Assembly: GCF_900141915.1 (NCBI RefSeq)
Contig: NZ_FQZG01000004.1
Location: forward strand, 1-64,000
Length of the DNA: 64,000 nt
DNA from: Tessaracoccus bendigoensis DSM 12906
GTDB taxonomy: Bacteria; Actinomycetota; Actinomycetes; Propionibacteriales; Propionibacteriaceae
Direction of reading: 5' to 3'
A program made the position numbers and the translations under genes. Shown here in pieces: positions 28,430 through 36,113 of this stretch. The notes below the pieces were generated by a model. That model did no database searches and had not been told where the DNA came from. It saw nothing but the letters and a program-made list of their open reading frames with translations. Within the stretch, counting starts at the first letter, position 1; each line of letters starts with the position of its first letter.

Positions 28430-29473
28430 GTGATGACTGCCGAGCAACTGCTGGCCGGGCCGCGGGGGCGGCGGCTCCTGCTTGGGCTTGCGTTGGAGAG
28501 TGACCGAACTTGCGACGATGGGCCGGGTCCCCTGTGGAGCGCGGTCTTCGACGCGTCGTTCCTCATCGCACAGTCCCAGTGTCACTCAGTGTCGCGGTTT
28601 GGTTGGGGCGACCTCACCCCGAAGCACACGGAGTTTGACGTCGCCGAAGCTCTGTCTGCGCTGACCCTCGCTCCGGTCACCGATGCACGGCTGTTCGACG
28701 CCCTTCAGCGCTCGGTCGATGCGGCGATGTACTGGCAGGAGCCCGACGGCGACGACCTGCTCTGCGCCATTCCGCAGGTCAGCCAGGCACTGATCAGGGT
28801 CGCGCGGCATGCGGCCTCTGCGCCTATCCCCGGCTGGTGGAGCGAGCCTGTGGCCCGCGACGATCAATGGGAAGTCGCCTGGGCTGAGGCACCCCTCCAG
28901 CAGGACGGCGAGCTCCTGACCTGGCGCGAGGAGGTCGTCAGGGCCGAAGTCGAGGCGCGCGTCAACCTGCCTGCCGACATCACGGCCAACGCTAGCGGCT
29001 GCTGGTGGTCGCGCCCGCCGCACTGGCTAACCAGCAGCACCCGCACCACGTCAGACGGGGTTCCCGTCGGAATGCGGCTGGTCGAGGATGGCCTTGGCTG
29101 GTCGGAGGCCACCGTGCACAAGCTCGCCGTCCCCGACCATGCTCGGGTGTATGAGGTCGACACCCCGGATGCCTGGGCCAGGTTGTGTCGCGACTTTCCG
29201 CTGGAGGTGACCGCGCAGCATCGCCACGACTGGTACCGCACCACCAGGAGGGACGGCGACTGGGTCATCCCCGACTGGTCGGCGGTCGCTGGGAGCTGGT
29301 CGGGCATACACCTCACCGTCGCTGCCTACGTGGAAGCGGCGACGACCGCGATCCCGGTGACCGGGCGACTCTCCAGCGTCATCGCGGGATGCGACCCGGA
29401 CACCACGTGGTGGTTCCCTGGAGTCGTCACCCGTACCGGCGAACAGCGCCCCATCGCGCTTCCCGCAGATTGA
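28430..29473 (+). CDS. hypothetical protein, Trp-rich
   Basis: A 347-residue soluble protein that I do not recognise. It has many Trp residues (CWWSRPPHWL, TTWWFPG, GWWSEP), a central WREEVVRAEVEARV helix and a C-terminal WSGIHLTVAAYVEAA. There is no signal peptide or membrane segment. GTG at 28430 lies 7 nt after TAGCCT with no binding site, so it is probably leaderless; ATG at 28433 is the next choice. Codon use is like that of its neighbours. Confidence 0.7.
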   Translation: MMTAEQLLAGPRGRRLLLGLALESDRTCDDGPGPLWSAVFDASFLIAQSQCHSVSRFGWGDLTPKHTEFDVAEALSALTLAPVTDARLFDALQRSVDAAMYWQEPDGDDLLCAIPQVSQALIRVARHAASAPIPGWWSEPVARDDQWEVAWAEAPLQQDGELLTWREEVVRAEVEARVNLPADITANASGCWWSRPPHWLTSSTRTTSDGVPVGMRLVEDGLGWSEATVHKLAVPDHARVYEVDTPDAWARLCRDFPLEVTAQHRHDWYRTTRRDGDWVIPDWSAVAGSWSGIHLTVAAYVEAATTAIPVTGRLSSVIAGCDPDTTWWFPGVVTRTGEQRPIALPAD

Positions 29474-29503
29474 GACAGGCCGCGCCGGAGAGGCAGGACG
29501 CAG

Positions 29504-30130
29504 TCAGTCGTCGACTTCCACCTTCAGGACCTCACCGGTGGTGGCGTCCACGTAGATCTCGACGCGACCCCCGGCCTCCGCGCGGACCAGCACCTCCCAC
29601 ACGAGCGTGCCGCGTTCCGTGTCCAGGTCCAGCTCTATGACCTCGCCAGGAGTGTTGCCCAACGCGATCCCGATCGCCTCCGTGGCGCTGATCTGAGGCG
29701 CGGTCGACTGGGTCAAGCTCAGGCGGGTGTCGCGGGTGCGCGTCACCTCGCCACTCTGGGCGTCGATCGTCAGTTCGACCCCGGTGCCGTCCTCACGAAT
29801 CACCGTCACCTCCCAGGCGCGCCGCTCGGCGTCGATCTCCACCACGGCGCCGGGCGAATGCGCAAGAGCTGCCTCGATGGCGCGGGTGGCGTCGAGAGGA
29901 CCCTCGGGGACGGCGGTCGCCGACGCTTCGTCGGTGGGGGTCGGCGTGCCTTCGGTCGTAGCTGTCGGTGTGCTCTCTGCTGACGGCGAGCCAATCGGGG
30001 CAGTCACGCTCGGCGATGTGCCGGTCGGGGAAACCTCAGGTGATGACGGCGTCGAGCAGGCCGTCGGTAGCAGCAGGGCCGCGGCCGCCAAAGAGGTCAG
30101 GGCGAGGCTGCTGGGTCGGGTGGTGGGCAT
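29504..30130 (-). CDS. PepSY-domain lipoprotein
   Basis: A 208-residue lipoprotein: signal peptide with lipobox LPTAC (Cys25), a Ser/Thr/Pro-rich linker to about residue 78, then two PepSY repeats. The first is ATRAIEAALAHSPGAVVEIDAE...TIDAQSGEV and the second ATEAIGIALGNTPGEVIELDLD...YVDATTGEV. PepSY domains are commonly linked to protease inhibition or envelope sensing. The ribosome binding site is GGGAGGA. The next gene on the same strand ends about 50 bp away on its upstream side. Confidence 0.85.
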   Translation of the reverse strand: MPTTRPSSLALTSLAAAALLLPTACSTPSSPEVSPTGTSPSVTAPIGSPSAESTPTATTEGTPTPTDEASATAVPEGPLDATRAIEAALAHSPGAVVEIDAERRAWEVTVIREDGTGVELTIDAQSGEVTRTRDTRLSLTQSTAPQISATEAIGIALGNTPGEVIELDLDTERGTLVWEVLVRAEAGGRVEIYVDATTGEVLKVEVDD

Positions 30131-30181
30131 TGGGTCCTCCCAGGGCGTCGTCGCGAATTGGGGCGTGCAGCATCGACTGGG

Positions 30182-30610
30182 TCAGGTTTGCTGCTCTACG
30201 GGTTGAGCGAGCAGTCGGCGGACCCCGGCCCGGGCGAGCATCAACACGAGGATCAGGGCCGTTACCGACCAGAAGCCGCCGAGTTTGACGGATTCCCCGA
30301 AGAAGAATGCGACCAGTTCCAGGACCACGAACTTGCTTCCAACCAGCGTAAGCCACAGCAACAAGGCTGAGGTCACCTTGCCGAAGGCCGTGGTGGAAGC
30401 CTTCATCCTGACCTTGATGCGGTCCTTGATCGCGACGACGACTTCCAGGACGGCCTTCAGCAGCACCGACGTCAGAAGTGACATGGTGAAGGTCTCGGTG
30501 ATCACCAGCGGTAGGTACTCAGCGGCCAGGTTGAGGACCACTACGTAGACGAACACATCCACCACGTCCGCGGCTGAAGGTCGCCGGTTCCGCTTCTGCT
30601 CTGTAGGCAT
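30182..30610 (-). CDS. small integral membrane protein
   Basis: A 142-residue protein with about three hydrophobic segments: DVFVYVVVLNLAAEYLPLVI, SALLLWLTLVGSKFVVLELV and WSVTALILVLMLARAGVRRL. Between the first two lies an amphipathic stretch VLEVVVAIKDRIKVRMKAS. It matches a widespread uncharacterised membrane family in my recollection, but no function is known. Its start lies 5 nt after TAACCT, possibly leaderless. It faces away from the repeat-rich gap. Confidence 0.7.
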   Translation of the reverse strand: MPTEQKRNRRPSAADVVDVFVYVVVLNLAAEYLPLVITETFTMSLLTSVLLKAVLEVVVAIKDRIKVRMKASTTAFGKVTSALLLWLTLVGSKFVVLELVAFFFGESVKLGGFWSVTALILVLMLARAGVRRLLAQPVEQQT

Positions 30611-30706
30611 GGTGAAGGTTAACGCCTATCAGGAACGGCTGTCGACGTCAGCCCTCAGCGCACAGTTGGGAGGACCTCAACCCTCGGGCCGGTCACCTTC
30701 CCCGAA

Positions 30707-30993
30707 AATCGACCAGTGGTCGATTCTGATCGGTCTGGGCACGAGGATCGGCCACTGCTCTGGTCACGGCGTGCGTCTGGTGAGCGGTAGGCGGGCTTCC
30801 GCCGTCGGCGTTGTCCGAGAATCGACCAGTGGTCGATTCTGCTCCGTCTGGGAGGCAGGATCGGCCACTGCATTGCCATCCGGCCGAGGGGCGCGGCGTC
30901 GACGTGTGGGCGTTGGCCGATTCTTCAGGCAAGAGGGGTCAGAAGTGACCAGTGGTCGATTTTGGTCCGTCTGGGCGCGAGAATTGGCCACTG
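30707..30993 (+). repeat. three copies of the 51-bp element, cluster C
   Basis: Copies at 30707-30757, 30820-30870 and 30943-30993, all the same orientation as cluster B. The first two begin with the 19-bp palindrome AATCGACCAGTGGTCGATT (two 9-bp arms around a central G). All end in A-T-(C/T)-GGCCACTG and share GTCTGGG in a 21-nt centre that otherwise varies. The spacing between copies is irregular (113 and 123 bp), and the spacers are unrelated to those of cluster B. Confidence 0.85.
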
Positions 30994-31026
30994 CCTAAGG
31001 TGGTACGCCGGGCCGGTACCGCGGCG

Positions 31027-31072
31027 GATCGGCCATTGGCCGGTCTGAAGCGTCTGGCCCTTCGACATATCG
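31027..31072 (+). repeat. decayed fourth copy of the 51-bp element
   Basis: GATCGGCCATTGGCCGGTC keeps the 9-1-9 palindrome layout of the intact copies with different bases (one mismatch per arm pair), followed by TGAAGCGTCTGG as in their centres. The right half is not recognisable. Confidence 0.4.
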
Positions 31073-31166
31073 TGGGGTTCCCCCGGGCATCCTGAGCGGG
31101 CTCGTCTGTCGGGGGTGCCGTCTCGTCAGTCAGAACACGGCCCTTGGGTCCGACGTGTGCACAAAT

Positions 31167-31219
31167 CTCTCTATACGTGGAGGCAGGTGCCATATGGGGT
31201 CGCCTCGACGTATAGAGAG
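31167..31219. repeat. 18-bp inverted repeat with a palindromic loop
   Basis: CTCTCTATACGTGGAGGC (31167-31184) is the complement of GCCTCGACGTATAGAGAG (31202-31219) at 17 of 18 positions. The 17-nt loop contains the palindrome CCATATGG. AT content is above the surroundings and there is no U-tract, so it is unlike the other terminators in the window. Confidence 0.7.
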
Positions 31220-31271
31220 GACTAGGCACGCCACGTCGGGTGACGCGGACTTGGCCGTGACCGAGGTTCGT

Positions 31272-31580
31272 GTTGTTACCAGCGGTGTTCGACGGTTACC
31301 AGCGGTATTGCTGGTCACCTGCTGTATACCGCTGGTGTCGCGCCATACTGCTGGTGTCGACGTCGTATCGCTGGTGTCGAGGTGTTGCGGTCACTGCGGT
31401 TTGCGTTGTTACCAGCGATGTTCGACGGTTACCAGCGGTATTGCTGGTCACCTGCTGTATACCGCTGGTGTCGCGCGCTATTGCTGGTGTCGGCGTCGTA
31501 TCGCTGGTGTCGCGCGCTATTGCTGGTGTCGGCATCGTATCGCTGGTGTCGCGCCATATCGCTGGCGACGGCGACCTTTC
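31272..31580. repeat. GCTGGTGTCG / TTACCAGCGG repeat island
   Basis: The decamer GCTGGTGTCG occurs eight times (31331, 31350, 31370, 31464, 31483, 31503, 31522, 31542), spaced alternately 19 and 20 nt. Its core is also present inverted as TTACCAGCG four times (31276, 31297, 31409, 31430). Two 108-nt blocks (31272-31379 and 31405-31512) are near-identical with a 133-nt offset, and the second is followed by one more 39-nt unit. CCAGC...GCTGG pairs can form several small hairpins. It starts just past the nadC stop. Confidence 0.8.
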
Positions 31581-31603
31581 CCTGGTGACGCGACCCCGAG
31601 ACC

Positions 31604-32467
31604 CTACAGATCCAACCCCAGATCCAGGACAGGCGCCGAGTGCGTCAACGCGCCGACGGCGAGGAAGTCGACCCCCGTCTCGGCGACCTCGCGAGCCCGG
31701 TCCAACGTCAACCCGCCACTGGCCTCCGTCCGGACCCCCGCCGCGCGGCAGAGGCCGACAGCGGTGACGGTGTCTGCCGTCGTGAAGTTGTCCAACAGCA
31801 CCAGATCTGCGCCCACCGAGATCGCCTCGGCGACCTGGGCAAGCGTGTCGCACTCGACCTCGACGGCGACCTCGGGCGCGTGCTGCCGGACGGCCTGGTA
31901 GGCGGCGGCGACCGAGCCGGCCGCGGCGACGTGGTTGTCCTTGATCAACGCGGCATCCCCAAGGGCCATGCGGTGGTTCACCCCGCCGCCGCAGACGACG
32001 GCGTACTTCTGTAGCGACCTAAGTCCTGGCACCGTCTTGCGGGAGTCACGCACCCTCGCGTCCGTCCCGGAGATCGCCTCGGCCCAGAGCGCGGTCTGCG
32101 TCGCCACCCCGGACAGCTGCCCCAGGAAGTTCAGCAGGGTCCGCTCAGCCGTCAGCAGCGTCCGCAGCGGCCCCGAGATCTCGAGGACGGCGTCGTCGGG
32201 GGAGACCCGGGACCCGTCCTTGGCAAGCACCTTCGTCGTCACCTCTACCCGTCGGGAGTCGGCGACCTGCCGCAACACCTCAATCGCCACCGGCACCCCT
32301 GCGATCGTCCCGGCCTCCCGGGCGACGACGAGCGCGGTGCCGACGGCGTCGGCCGGGACCGTCGCCTCCGTCGTGACGTCGGGGCCGAGGCGCAGGTCTT
32401 CGTAGAGAGCCAGGGTGACGAGGCGTCGCATCTCGTCGGTGGAGACGGCTTCGAAGGGGTCGGTCAT
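31604..32467 (-). CDS. nadC: nicotinate-nucleotide pyrophosphorylase (quinolinate phosphoribosyltransferase)
   Basis: Converts quinolinate and PRPP to nicotinate mononucleotide, the last step of the de novo branch of NAD synthesis. The 287-residue protein has ALYEDLRLGPDVTTEAT, RTLLNFLGQLSGVAT, DSRKTVPGLRSLQKYAV, and a C-terminal barrel with DLVLLDNFT and EASGGLTLD. It starts inside the last codons of nadB (4-bp overlap), so nadA-nadB-nadC form one operon. Confidence 0.96.
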   Translation of the reverse strand: MTDPFEAVSTDEMRRLVTLALYEDLRLGPDVTTEATVPADAVGTALVVAREAGTIAGVPVAIEVLRQVADSRRVEVTTKVLAKDGSRVSPDDAVLEISGPLRTLLTAERTLLNFLGQLSGVATQTALWAEAISGTDARVRDSRKTVPGLRSLQKYAVVCGGGVNHRMALGDAALIKDNHVAAAGSVAAAYQAVRQHAPEVAVEVECDTLAQVAEAISVGADLVLLDNFTTADTVTAVGLCRAAGVRTEASGGLTLDRAREVAETGVDFLAVGALTHSAPVLDLGLDL

Positions 32468-34089
32468 GCCGCGGTCCTTTCGGTGGGGGTGGGAACGGCG
32501 TCGGTCAGTGAGACGCTGCCGGAGGCGTCGAGGCCGACCGCGATCCGACGCACCCAGCCGACGTGGCTCTCGGGATGGTCGAGGCGACGGTGGCAGCCCC
32601 GCGACTCGGTGCGGGCTGCGGCCGCTGCCGCGAGCGCGACGGCGCAGAGGTGGAGGTTGGTGGCCGTGAGGGTCTCGTCCGCGATCGGTTCGCCGCCGCC
32701 CGGCAGGCTCGCCAGGAGCGCCGACAACTGGCCCAGGCCGTGGGCGGACCGCTCAACGAACGCGTGCCGCTGCATCGCCTGCTTGAGGCCAGCGACGGCG
32801 CCGCTCGAGATGGTCGCGGTGGCGGGCCGATCAACAGGCAGCCCCGGGCGCGGCAGCGGTCCCTCGGTAAGCAACCGGCCGACCCTGTCACCGGCGACCA
32901 GGGCCTCCGTCAACGAGTTCGAGGCCAGTCGGTTCGCGCCCTGCACCCCGGTTGCCGCCACCTCGCCGACGGCGAACAGGCCAGGTACCGAGGTGCGGCC
33001 GTCGAGGCTGGCCGCGACTCCACCACACGAGTAATGCGCCGCGGGGTGGATAGGGATTGGGGAGCCGATCGGGTCGACGCCGCGCCCCCGGCAGAGCTTC
33101 AGGATGCCCGGGAAGCGTTCCTCCCAGACGGCCGCCCCGAATGCGGTCGCATCCAGGAAGGCGTACGGTTCCCCGGTCTCGCCCAGGTGCGCCATGATCG
33201 CGGCCGACACGACGTCGCGCGGCGCGAGGTCGGCCAGAGGGTGTCGGCCCGCCATGATCCTGGTGCCCAAACCGTCTACGAGGAAGGCGCCCTCGCCACG
33301 GACGGCCTCGCTGATCAGCACCCCGCGCTCGGTGGCGGCGTCGTCGGCAAGCACGGTCGGGTGGAACTGCATGAACTCGACGTCGCGGGCCACGGCCCCT
33401 GCCCGCAGCGCCGCGGCGAGGCCGTCTCCGGTGGCTCCTGTCGGGTTGCTGGTCACGGGCCACAACTGCCCGATCCCGCCGCTGGCAAGCACGACGGCGT
33501 CGGCCAACAGGTCGGAGATCGCCCCATCGGCGTGCAGGAGTCGCACCCCGCAGGCACGCCCATTGGCGTCCGTCAGGATGTCGACCAGCCGGGTGTCCTC
33601 TCGGACAGTCGTGTTCGACCCTTCAAGCCCGCTTCGGAGCGCTTCCCACAGCGTGCGCTCCACCTCCGCGCCGGAGGAGTCGCCGTCGGCGTGGATGATG
33701 CGCCTGGCGCTGTGCCCGCCCTCCAGATGCAGGTCCAGTTCCCCGGACGGGGCGAGGTCGAAGCGTGCCCCCAGTGCGATGAGACGGCGGATCGCGCCCG
33801 GCGCGGAGGCGACCAGGTCGCGCACGGCGGCTTCGTCGCAAAGCCCCGCACCAGCGGTGAGGGTGTCGGCGACATGGGCTTCAAGCGTGTCGGCGTCGTC
33901 CCAGACGGCGGCCAGGCCACCCTGCGCCCAGTCGGTGGCCGAATCGGTGACCCGACCCCTGGTAACCGCCACACAGTCGACGCCCGCGGCGGCAAGGTGA
34001 AGCAGCGCGGACAGGCCGGCTGCCCCGGTGCCGACGACGACGACCCCGGTGTGCCCGGTGGCCACGGGAGCCTCGGTGACGAGCCTCAT
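32464..34089 (-). CDS. nadB: L-aspartate oxidase
   Basis: FAD enzyme that oxidises L-aspartate to iminoaspartate, the substrate of NadA. The 541-residue protein has the FAD fingerprint [20 protein letters not shown], the succinate-dehydrogenase-like [32 protein letters not shown] and [17 protein letters not shown]. The C-terminal helical domain is complete. It overlaps nadA and nadC by 4 bp each. Confidence 0.95.
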   Translation of the reverse strand: MRLVTEAPVATGHTGVVVVGTGAAGLSALLHLAAAGVDCVAVTRGRVTDSATDWAQGGLAAVWDDADTLEAHVADTLTAGAGLCDEAAVRDLVASAPGAIRRLIALGARFDLAPSGELDLHLEGGHSARRIIHADGDSSGAEVERTLWEALRSGLEGSNTTVREDTRLVDILTDANGRACGVRLLHADGAISDLLADAVVLASGGIGQLWPVTSNPTGATGDGLAAALRAGAVARDVEFMQFHPTVLADDAATERGVLISEAVRGEGAFLVDGLGTRIMAGRHPLADLAPRDVVSAAIMAHLGETGEPYAFLDATAFGAAVWEERFPGILKLCRGRGVDPIGSPIPIHPAAHYSCGGVAASLDGRTSVPGLFAVGEVAATGVQGANRLASNSLTEALVAGDRVGRLLTEGPLPRPGLPVDRPATATISSGAVAGLKQAMQRHAFVERSAHGLGQLSALLASLPGGGEPIADETLTATNLHLCAVALAAAAAARTESRGCHRRLDHPESHVGWVRRIAVGLDASGSVSLTDAVPTPTERTAA

Positions 34090-35099
34090 TCCCCACCGCC
34101 CGGGTTGCCGATGGCCACCATCTTCTCCACCGCCTTGCGTGCCGCGGCCGCGATGTCCGGGGGCACGTCGACCTCGTACTCGCTGGTCAGCGCGGGCTCA
34201 CCGAGGCAGGCCTCGATCTTCTCCGGCGTCGTCAGCTTCATGTAAGGGCAGGCCGCGCGCGGGTTGACGGCCTCGAACACGGTCGACGGGTTGGCCCGCC
34301 GCAGCTGGTGCAACATGCCGATCTCGGTGGCGACCAGCACCTTCGATGACATCTCCCGCCTCGCGGCCTCCAACATCCCGCCGGTCGACAGGATGTGGGT
34401 TCGCTCTTCGGGCAACTGCCCGCTGCCTGCCAGCCACAGCGCGCTCGTGGTGCAGCCGCATTCGGGGTGCACGTACAGGTCTGCGTCAGGGTTGGCGCCG
34501 ACGGCGTCGATCAGATTGGACGGCGAGATGTCGGCGTGCACGTGGCACTCACCCAGCCACACCTGGATGTTCTTGCGGCCAGTGACACGACGCACGTGCG
34601 CGCCGAGGAACTGGTCGGGCAGGAACAGGATCTCGCGGTCCTCGGGGATGGAACGCACCACCTCGACCGCGTTGCTGCTGGTGCAGCAGATGTCGGTGAG
34701 CGCCTTGACCTCGGCGGTCGTGTTGACATAACTGACGACGACGGCTTCAGGGAACTGGCGCTTCCACTCGAGAAGCTGCCCGGCGTCGATGGTGTCGGCG
34801 AGCGAGCATCCAGCGGCCTGATCGGGAATCAGCACGCGCTTCTCGGGGGAGAGGATCTTGGCCGTCTCGGCCATGAAGTGGACCCCCGCGAAGACGATCG
34901 TGGAGGCGCCCGACGATGCGGCGATCCGAGACAGTGCCAGGGAGTCGCCGACGTGGTGCGCGACGTCCTGGATGATCGGCGCCTGGTAGTTGTGCGCCAG
35001 GATCACGGCGTCGCGCTCGACGGCGAGCGCGTGGACGCGCGTCTGCCACTCTGCGATGTCGGTAGGGCCCCACAGGGCCGAGTCCTGCATGACGGTCAT
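34086..35099 (-). CDS. nadA: quinolinate synthase
   Basis: A 4Fe-4S enzyme that condenses iminoaspartate with dihydroxyacetone phosphate to quinolinate. The 337-residue protein has [34 protein letters not shown], and the three cluster cysteines placed as in the family: in [20 protein letters not shown] and RAACPYMKL. The ATG follows GAGGAGCG. It is divergent from nrtR across a short region holding an NrtR-type dyad. Confidence 0.96.
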   Translation of the reverse strand: MTVMQDSALWGPTDIAEWQTRVHALAVERDAVILAHNYQAPIIQDVAHHVGDSLALSRIAASSGASTIVFAGVHFMAETAKILSPEKRVLIPDQAAGCSLADTIDAGQLLEWKRQFPEAVVVSYVNTTAEVKALTDICCTSSNAVEVVRSIPEDREILFLPDQFLGAHVRRVTGRKNIQVWLGECHVHADISPSNLIDAVGANPDADLYVHPECGCTTSALWLAGSGQLPEERTHILSTGGMLEAARREMSSKVLVATEIGMLHQLRRANPSTVFEAVNPRAACPYMKLTTPEKIEACLGEPALTSEYEVDVPPDIAAAARKAVEKMVAIGNPGGGE

Positions 35100-35132
35100 C
35101 TATCGCTCCTCGCGGTTATCGCCTCTCAGGCG

Positions 35133-35152
35133 GAAACTTGGTCAAGGGTAAC
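35133..35152. promoter_or_regulatory. NrtR operator in the nadA-nrtR divergent region
   Basis: The dyad CTTGGTCAAG (35137-35146) sits in GAAACTTGGTCAAGGGTAAC, like the actinobacterial NrtR boxes. It overlaps the nrtR -10 box TAACAT (35149-35154) and lies upstream of nadA, so one site can control both directions. Confidence 0.7.
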
Positions 35153-35160
35153 ATTCAGGC

Positions 35161-35877
35161 ATGACGAGAGACCAAATCCGGGACGCCGACGGGGTCGCGC
35201 TCTACCGGCATGAGGCCATCGCCGCGGTCCTTCAGGTGCGTCGCGTCGACGACGTCGAGCGGCTGACCGTGCTGCTGTCGCGTCGCCGTGACGAGCCGTT
35301 CGCCGGGCTGTTCGCGTTGCCCAGCGGAGCCGTCGAGACCGGAGAGGCGCTCGACGCCGCAGTCCTGCGGCACCTGGCGGCCAAGGTCGATGTCTCAGGG
35401 GTGACACACCTGGAGCAGCTCGGCACCCGCTCCGACCCTGGCAGGGACCCGGCCCAGCGCACCATCGCGACGAGCTACCTGGGGCTCGTGCCCACCTCAA
35501 GTGACCCGGCACTGCCCGAACGGGCCCGCTGGGAGCCGGTCGACGCCCTCCCCGCGTTGGCCTTCGACCACGGCATCGTCGTGGCCGAGGCGGTGGAGCG
35601 GCTACGGGCCAAGCTCAGCTACACGAATCTCGGCTTCGCGCTGATGCCGACCGAGTTCACCATCGCCGAGTTGCGCGAGGTCTACGTCGCGGCGCTCGGC
35701 CACGATGTCGCCCCGACCAACCTGCAGAGGGTGCTCACCCGGCGAGGGCAGTTGGTGCCCACCGGCGAGCTGAGCAGGGCCGGTACCCGGGGAGGGCGCC
35801 CGGCCCGGAGGTTCCGGTTCGCCGAGGCGAGCCTGATCGTGACCGACCCATTCGCCGTGCTGCGGCCCGAAGGCTAG
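35161..35877 (+). CDS. nrtR: NrtR, Nudix-type repressor of NAD biosynthesis
   Basis: A 238-residue regulator made of an N-terminal Nudix domain (AAVLQVRRVDDVERLTVLLSRR, LPSGAVETGE) and a C-terminal winged helix (EFTIAELREVYVAALGHDV, ending GGRPARRFRF). The Nudix box is degenerate (LDAAVLRHLAAKVDV in place of REXXEE), as usual for NrtR, which senses ADP-ribose rather than cleaving it. Divergence from nadABC and the operator between them support the role. The ATG is 6 nt after TAACAT with no binding site, so it is leaderless. Confidence 0.92.
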   Translation: MTRDQIRDADGVALYRHEAIAAVLQVRRVDDVERLTVLLSRRRDEPFAGLFALPSGAVETGEALDAAVLRHLAAKVDVSGVTHLEQLGTRSDPGRDPAQRTIATSYLGLVPTSSDPALPERARWEPVDALPALAFDHGIVVAEAVERLRAKLSYTNLGFALMPTEFTIAELREVYVAALGHDVAPTNLQRVLTRRGQLVPTGELSRAGTRGGRPARRFRFAEASLIVTDPFAVLRPEG

Positions 35878-35957
35878 CCGGCCCGTCCGATTATGGAACC
35901 AAACGCACCGATCATGCCTCCCAGGCGTTGCCCCGCCCCCTTCCGCTGGTGGACTGA

Positions 35958-36076
35958 ATCCAGATAAACGACTGGATGCGGGAGTGAGCCCGGTGGATGT
36001 CCGGTCAACGCACTGGAGCGATCGGCTTGAAAGTCAAAGACGGTCCAACTCCGGCGCCGCGGGTGAGATCCCGCGG
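35958..36076 (+). promoter_or_regulatory. possible structured 5' leader of the membrane GH3 gene
   Basis: Successive hairpins can be drawn: ATCCAG/CTGGAT (35958-35963 with 35972-35977), GGG/CCC and CCGG/CCGG elements around 35980-36005, and a perfect 7-bp CCGCGGG-TGAGAT-CCCGCGG (36057-36076). CACTGG occurs on both sides (36010 and 36083). I cannot match it to a riboswitch class. The 236-bp gap contains nothing else. Confidence 0.3.
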
Positions 36077-36113
36077 TGTGTGCACTGGTTCTGTACAGAG
36101 AGGTACTTGGTCG

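Larger units (their letters stand above)
30611..31603. other. 993-bp gene-free region made largely of repeats
   Basis: No credible gene lies between the small membrane protein (starting at 30610 and reading left) and the 3' end of nadC. The region holds, in order, three 51-bp elements and a decayed fourth, an 18-bp inverted repeat, and a roughly 300-bp island of GCTGGTGTCG units. Open frames crossing it follow the repeats and lack start signals. Confidence 0.75.

Noticed and set aside
30609-30998. Plus-strand frame over the cluster C elements
   Set aside because: It follows the repeat sequence in three copies and lacks a ribosome binding site or leaderless promoter.
31155-31901. Open frames across the GCTGGTGTCG island
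   Set aside because: They exist because the repeat units lack stops; there is no start signal, and they run antisense into nadC.
32563-34245. Long plus-strand frame over nadB
   Set aside because: The nadB/nadA frames are unmistakable on the other strand; this one is low-complexity antisense.
35958-36113. Cobalamin, c-di-AMP or other named riboswitch
   Set aside because: None of the conserved boxes I know for these classes is present; kept only as a possible structured leader.
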